NCBI RefSeq assembly: GCF_032854445.1
Contig: NC_088301.1
Location: forward strand, 15,622,281-15,686,280
Length of the DNA stretch: 64,000 nt
Origin: Liolophura sinensis
Lineage: Eukaryota; Mollusca; Polyplacophora; Chitonida; Chitonidae
Direction: 5' to 3'
Each line of letters starts with the position of its first letter. Positions within the stretch are counted from its first letter, which is position 1. Shown here one piece after another: positions 60,831 to 64,000 of the stretch. The notes beneath the pieces were generated by a model that saw only the letters and a list, made by a program, of their open reading frames with translations, had not been told where the DNA came from and did no database searches. The position numbers and the translations under genes were made by a program.

Positions 60831-61314
60831 TTTGAGGCATGTTTCATATCTTTTAATAACAACTGTTTTTGCATATCTGTTTCAATGGTCGGAAATTTGT
60901 AGAAATGACATCGATGAACTTACAGCAAGGGAACATGGGACCAGCTCGTCTAACTTACTCCCAGATGTCTTTAGCTTTAATAATATATTAAATAAATATT
61001 TTTACACTTCTCCAACCAGCTGATAATGCTGAGACTGTACATGCTTATGTTCAGCTGTTTAATCTTATAGCCATTTCAGCGGTGCAGTAAGTTGAGAGAG
61101 TTCACAAAAATGATTAAATGTGTATAGTGTGTACATGCTGTAACTTTCTGTCCCATGCATTCAACTATTCTCCTGTCCTTTAATTTTAAATGCTTCATAT
61201 CAGAGTTTGCATTTGATTGCAGGAGTGTGTTGTAATCAAGTCTAATTTTCTCTGACGACTACTTTTCTTACACCAATACGGTATGAATATCTATACGTTA
61301 CAAGTCATAATTTT
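60831..61314. other. Intergenic, nothing recognised
   Basis: No supported gene. Confidence 0.4.
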
Positions 61315-61465
61315 TGCCAGCAGGTTGCCAAAGCTTACGGGTGTACCCCAGCAGTCACTTTTTCTAAACAAAATAATGACCTCCATCGTCGTGTAAGTCA
61401 AAAAAAATTCTTGATTACCTGTATGGAGTTAAACAATATTGAAATAAATGAATAAATAAATAGGC
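61315..61465 (+). mobile_element. Diverged SINE-like element
   Basis: Contains GCCAGCAGGTTGCCAAAGC, an AATAATGACCTCCATCGTCG block, ATTCTTGATTACCTGTATGG and the AATAAATGAATAAATAAATA tail. Confidence 0.6.
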
Positions 61466-64000
61466 CTAAATATACAGTGTACTTAACAGCTGCATCGGTT
61501 TGTCATTTGCTTGTTGGAAATATATCTGTACCTTGTAATGGTACAATGGTGTAATCTTGAACAATTCAGCTCACCTTTCTGCAATACTAATGTGGCTAAT
61601 ATCAACTGAATCTACGTGAAGGCACTTCAGTCTTAACACTCTGTGTCATTATATCAATATGTGAGAATCTCAGTACCCAGTGCTAGCCTACAGTTAAGTT
61701 TAACAGACAGATATGGCCAGAGGCCAAGAATATCTTTTAGTACACCACATCCACCGAAACCCACTAAAATATATGTAGCACACATATGAAGATTATAAAT
61801 TCAGTCCATGCTGTTTAATTTGTTGCTAAAATGTTTTTTGCAGTTCTAAGTGTTTTTATTTCTCCATCTATAAACCATGCTGACTACCCTACACGGAGGG
61901 CTCTTATAATACTAAAGTAATGATATTGCCTAAATTAATAATCCAAACATCACTTATAATTACCAAGATATAATAAATGAGCCCCCCTAAAAAACAAAAA
62001 CAAAAAATGTTAAATCGCCCCCCACCCAAAAAAAAAGAGAAAGAAAATGGATTAATTTGACATCATATATAGATATACACATGAAATACTTTTCTTAGAA
62101 ATGCTTGTGATGTTAAAGCATTTGACATCTATATACACTTGCTTTAAATACAAGAAGTTACACCCAATTACTACCGTGTATTCACATGCATTTCATGGGA
62201 AAAGGGTTGGATGAACATGCACTTTCGATGAACATACACTCCTGGTAGCTTTCATTAAGCAAAAAAAAATTAAGCATTAATCAAAAAAAAAGAAAAAAAA
62301 GGGAACTGTAAAGAAACACCAAAGAATTTAACTGGACTTCACCGCCTACATTTCAGCCACATGAAAAAAAAAGTCATAAGTTAAAATATCAAGTACGTGT
62401 GTGACATATGTGTGTGTAGCTCATGCATAAGTCTACCTAAATTGGCATTTTATATCTTCTAGAGCTAAATTATTTTTCACATAACGTTTCAGCAATGTTT
62501 TCTCCAGACTATATTGGGGAAAAAAAATTTGTACATCTGGAGTGGTACCTGTTCAAATGTAAACTACTTATATACGTGGAACAAACATGCAATGAGGTTA
62601 ATTGCAATGTATTAGAAGTTAACAAATGGTCAACTGACTAACCAATCATAATACACTTGTTTGAGTGTGCCAAGTAAGATCTTAGTCACCTCGTAAGGAA
62701 TAACATCTTTGACAATGCATATGTATTAATCCTCTCAAGAATGAAACATTCCTAGCACATATTCCTTCTTTTCCTGACGCTGAGTGCTATATTATATGGT
62801 GAAGCCTTTTCCCTTTTAAAAATAAAGCTTCGAGGACTATGGTAACAGCTGCTTAAATCAAGCGATACCTGTTCTACTCAAATACAATAGACACCATAAA
62901 GCTTTAATTTGCAATCATTTAGAGTGTTAGTTAGTGGAAAAACAACACCTAACATTTAACAGTAACCTAGACATGTTGTACTACTTATCTTTGGTTCTCA
63001 TTAATTAATTTTGACACTCAAAATAACCTACATTGTACAGCACTTCATTTCCAAACACAAGGTCAAAGGATCAGAGTTTAAAAAACTTTCAATCAGCCAC
63101 ATTAAACTCCACTCCTTATTAACTGAAAGACGGGTAGTCCAATAAATAATTAAACTTGTCACTTTTGTTTTAACATTACTAACCTAATACAACAATAATT
63201 TCTGAAGTGACAGTCACACAAGTTCAGTACATTTATAAGGGTCAAGCTTTCAGGACATAACACAATAAAAATACTTCTAACAAAATCTATTACTTCCACT
63301 TGTAATGGTTCAGGTTGAGAAATTACATGCACTTGCCAGTCTCACATCTTTAGTCCTCTTTTTCACTTTAATATTGGAAGCAACTTTGCCTCTTATATGC
63401 ATTTCATTTGCATACAATAGTTTAACATTTACACAACCACAGGACAAAATTCAATTCGTTTCACTTAGCCATGTAAAAGATATATTTCATGTTGTCGTCT
63501 TATTGTATTTGGCACAGTTTATCTTCCATCTCCTTTTGCCATCGCATAAAACTCTACATCCTAGTTCTTCACAATGTATCGTTAACAATAGCAGCTTATA
63601 TAGTGTTAGACACAGTAATATACAGCCAGGCTCACAGAAGTAACAGTAAATTCAACTTAAATCACAAGAGGTGTAAACAAACGTTTAGGTCAACAAATTC
63701 TCACACATTTGTCAGCCATCAAAAATACAAGTCTCTTGAAATATTGGCAGATGGTGTTACAATCATTGTCAGCATTGGTTTCTTCTGTTCCTTCATTTTA
63801 CCCTCCAGGCTTTTCTAACATCACAACATTTAAACGCAGCAAGAAGTTCTCTGTCAGCGAGAACATGTGCACTCTTAGTTGGGAGATGTGAGATGTAGTG
63901 GCAAATGGACAGCTGTTGGCCAAACAACGCTTATAACTGACAATGGCAATTGTGACTAGATTTTTTTCAGCAACTTGCCCAAAGCCTTCTGTATACAATT
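61466..64000. other. Right-end intergenic stretch, no supported gene
   Basis: AT-rich with small A runs. A hydrophobic 112-codon open stretch at 63305-63643 overlaps another at 63489-63818; neither shows a domain. The last bases (CAGCAACTTGCCCAAAGCC, about 63969-63987) resemble the start of the SINE-like elements at 40.9 and 51.1 kb. Confidence 0.4.

Noticed and set aside
63305-63643. 112-codon hydrophobic open frame that could be a membrane protein
   Set aside because: No recognisable domain, overlaps another open frame, no splice or promoter context, and T-rich DNA readily gives hydrophobic peptides.

Overview
The window looks like eukaryotic, AT-rich, repeat-laden animal DNA, most likely from a marine mollusc or a related lophotrochozoan. 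Supporting signs are GT-AG introns, many tRNA-derived SINEs ending in AAATAAATAAATA, a full-length I-like (Nimb-type) LINE, a STAND-ATPase/ankyrin gene of the kind expanded in molluscs, and long dinucleotide arrays. The species assignment is inference.

Layout. 0-16 kb is almost gene-free. It holds a 66-bp tandem repeat at the left edge, a decayed LINE copy (2.67-5.97 kb) with a ~750-bp DNA transposon nested inside it, SINE fragments, decayed short repeats, and a ~1-kb tandem duplication (9.4-11.45 kb) whose second copy carries a SINE with a clear target-site duplication. 16.35-22.26 kb is an apparently complete LINE: 5' leader, ORF1 with three zinc knuckles, ORF2 with endonuclease, reverse transcriptase, RNase H and a terminal zinc motif, an (ATTC)n tail, and a 15-bp target duplication. 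22.8-26 kb holds a minus-strand STAND P-loop ATPase with ankyrin repeats, mostly in one ~2-kb exon. One well-supported short upstream exon joins it in a matching phase, and a further tentative exon lies beyond.

26-38.6 kb is intergenic and carries microsatellites, SINEs and three non-autonomous DNA transposons. 38.65-52.41 kb contains eleven plus-strand coding exons of an SLC17A9-like vesicular nucleotide transporter. Their phases match at every junction and give 417 residues; the N-terminal exon was not found. The introns are full of repeats: two direct copies of a TTAA-flanked MITE bracket exon 2, a 40-bp minisatellite sits in intron 5, and a 26-bp minisatellite plus a duplicated splice acceptor sit before the last exon. 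52.4-64 kb is the 3' flank, with SINEs and no gene I can support.

The genes do not form an operon-like system. The two host genes (a putative innate-immune STAND protein and a vesicular ATP transporter) are neighbours without evident functional linkage. The most notable points are the intact LINE, the 3'-terminal motif it shares with two SINE families, the duplicated in-frame acceptor in the transporter gene, and the upstream exons of the STAND gene.
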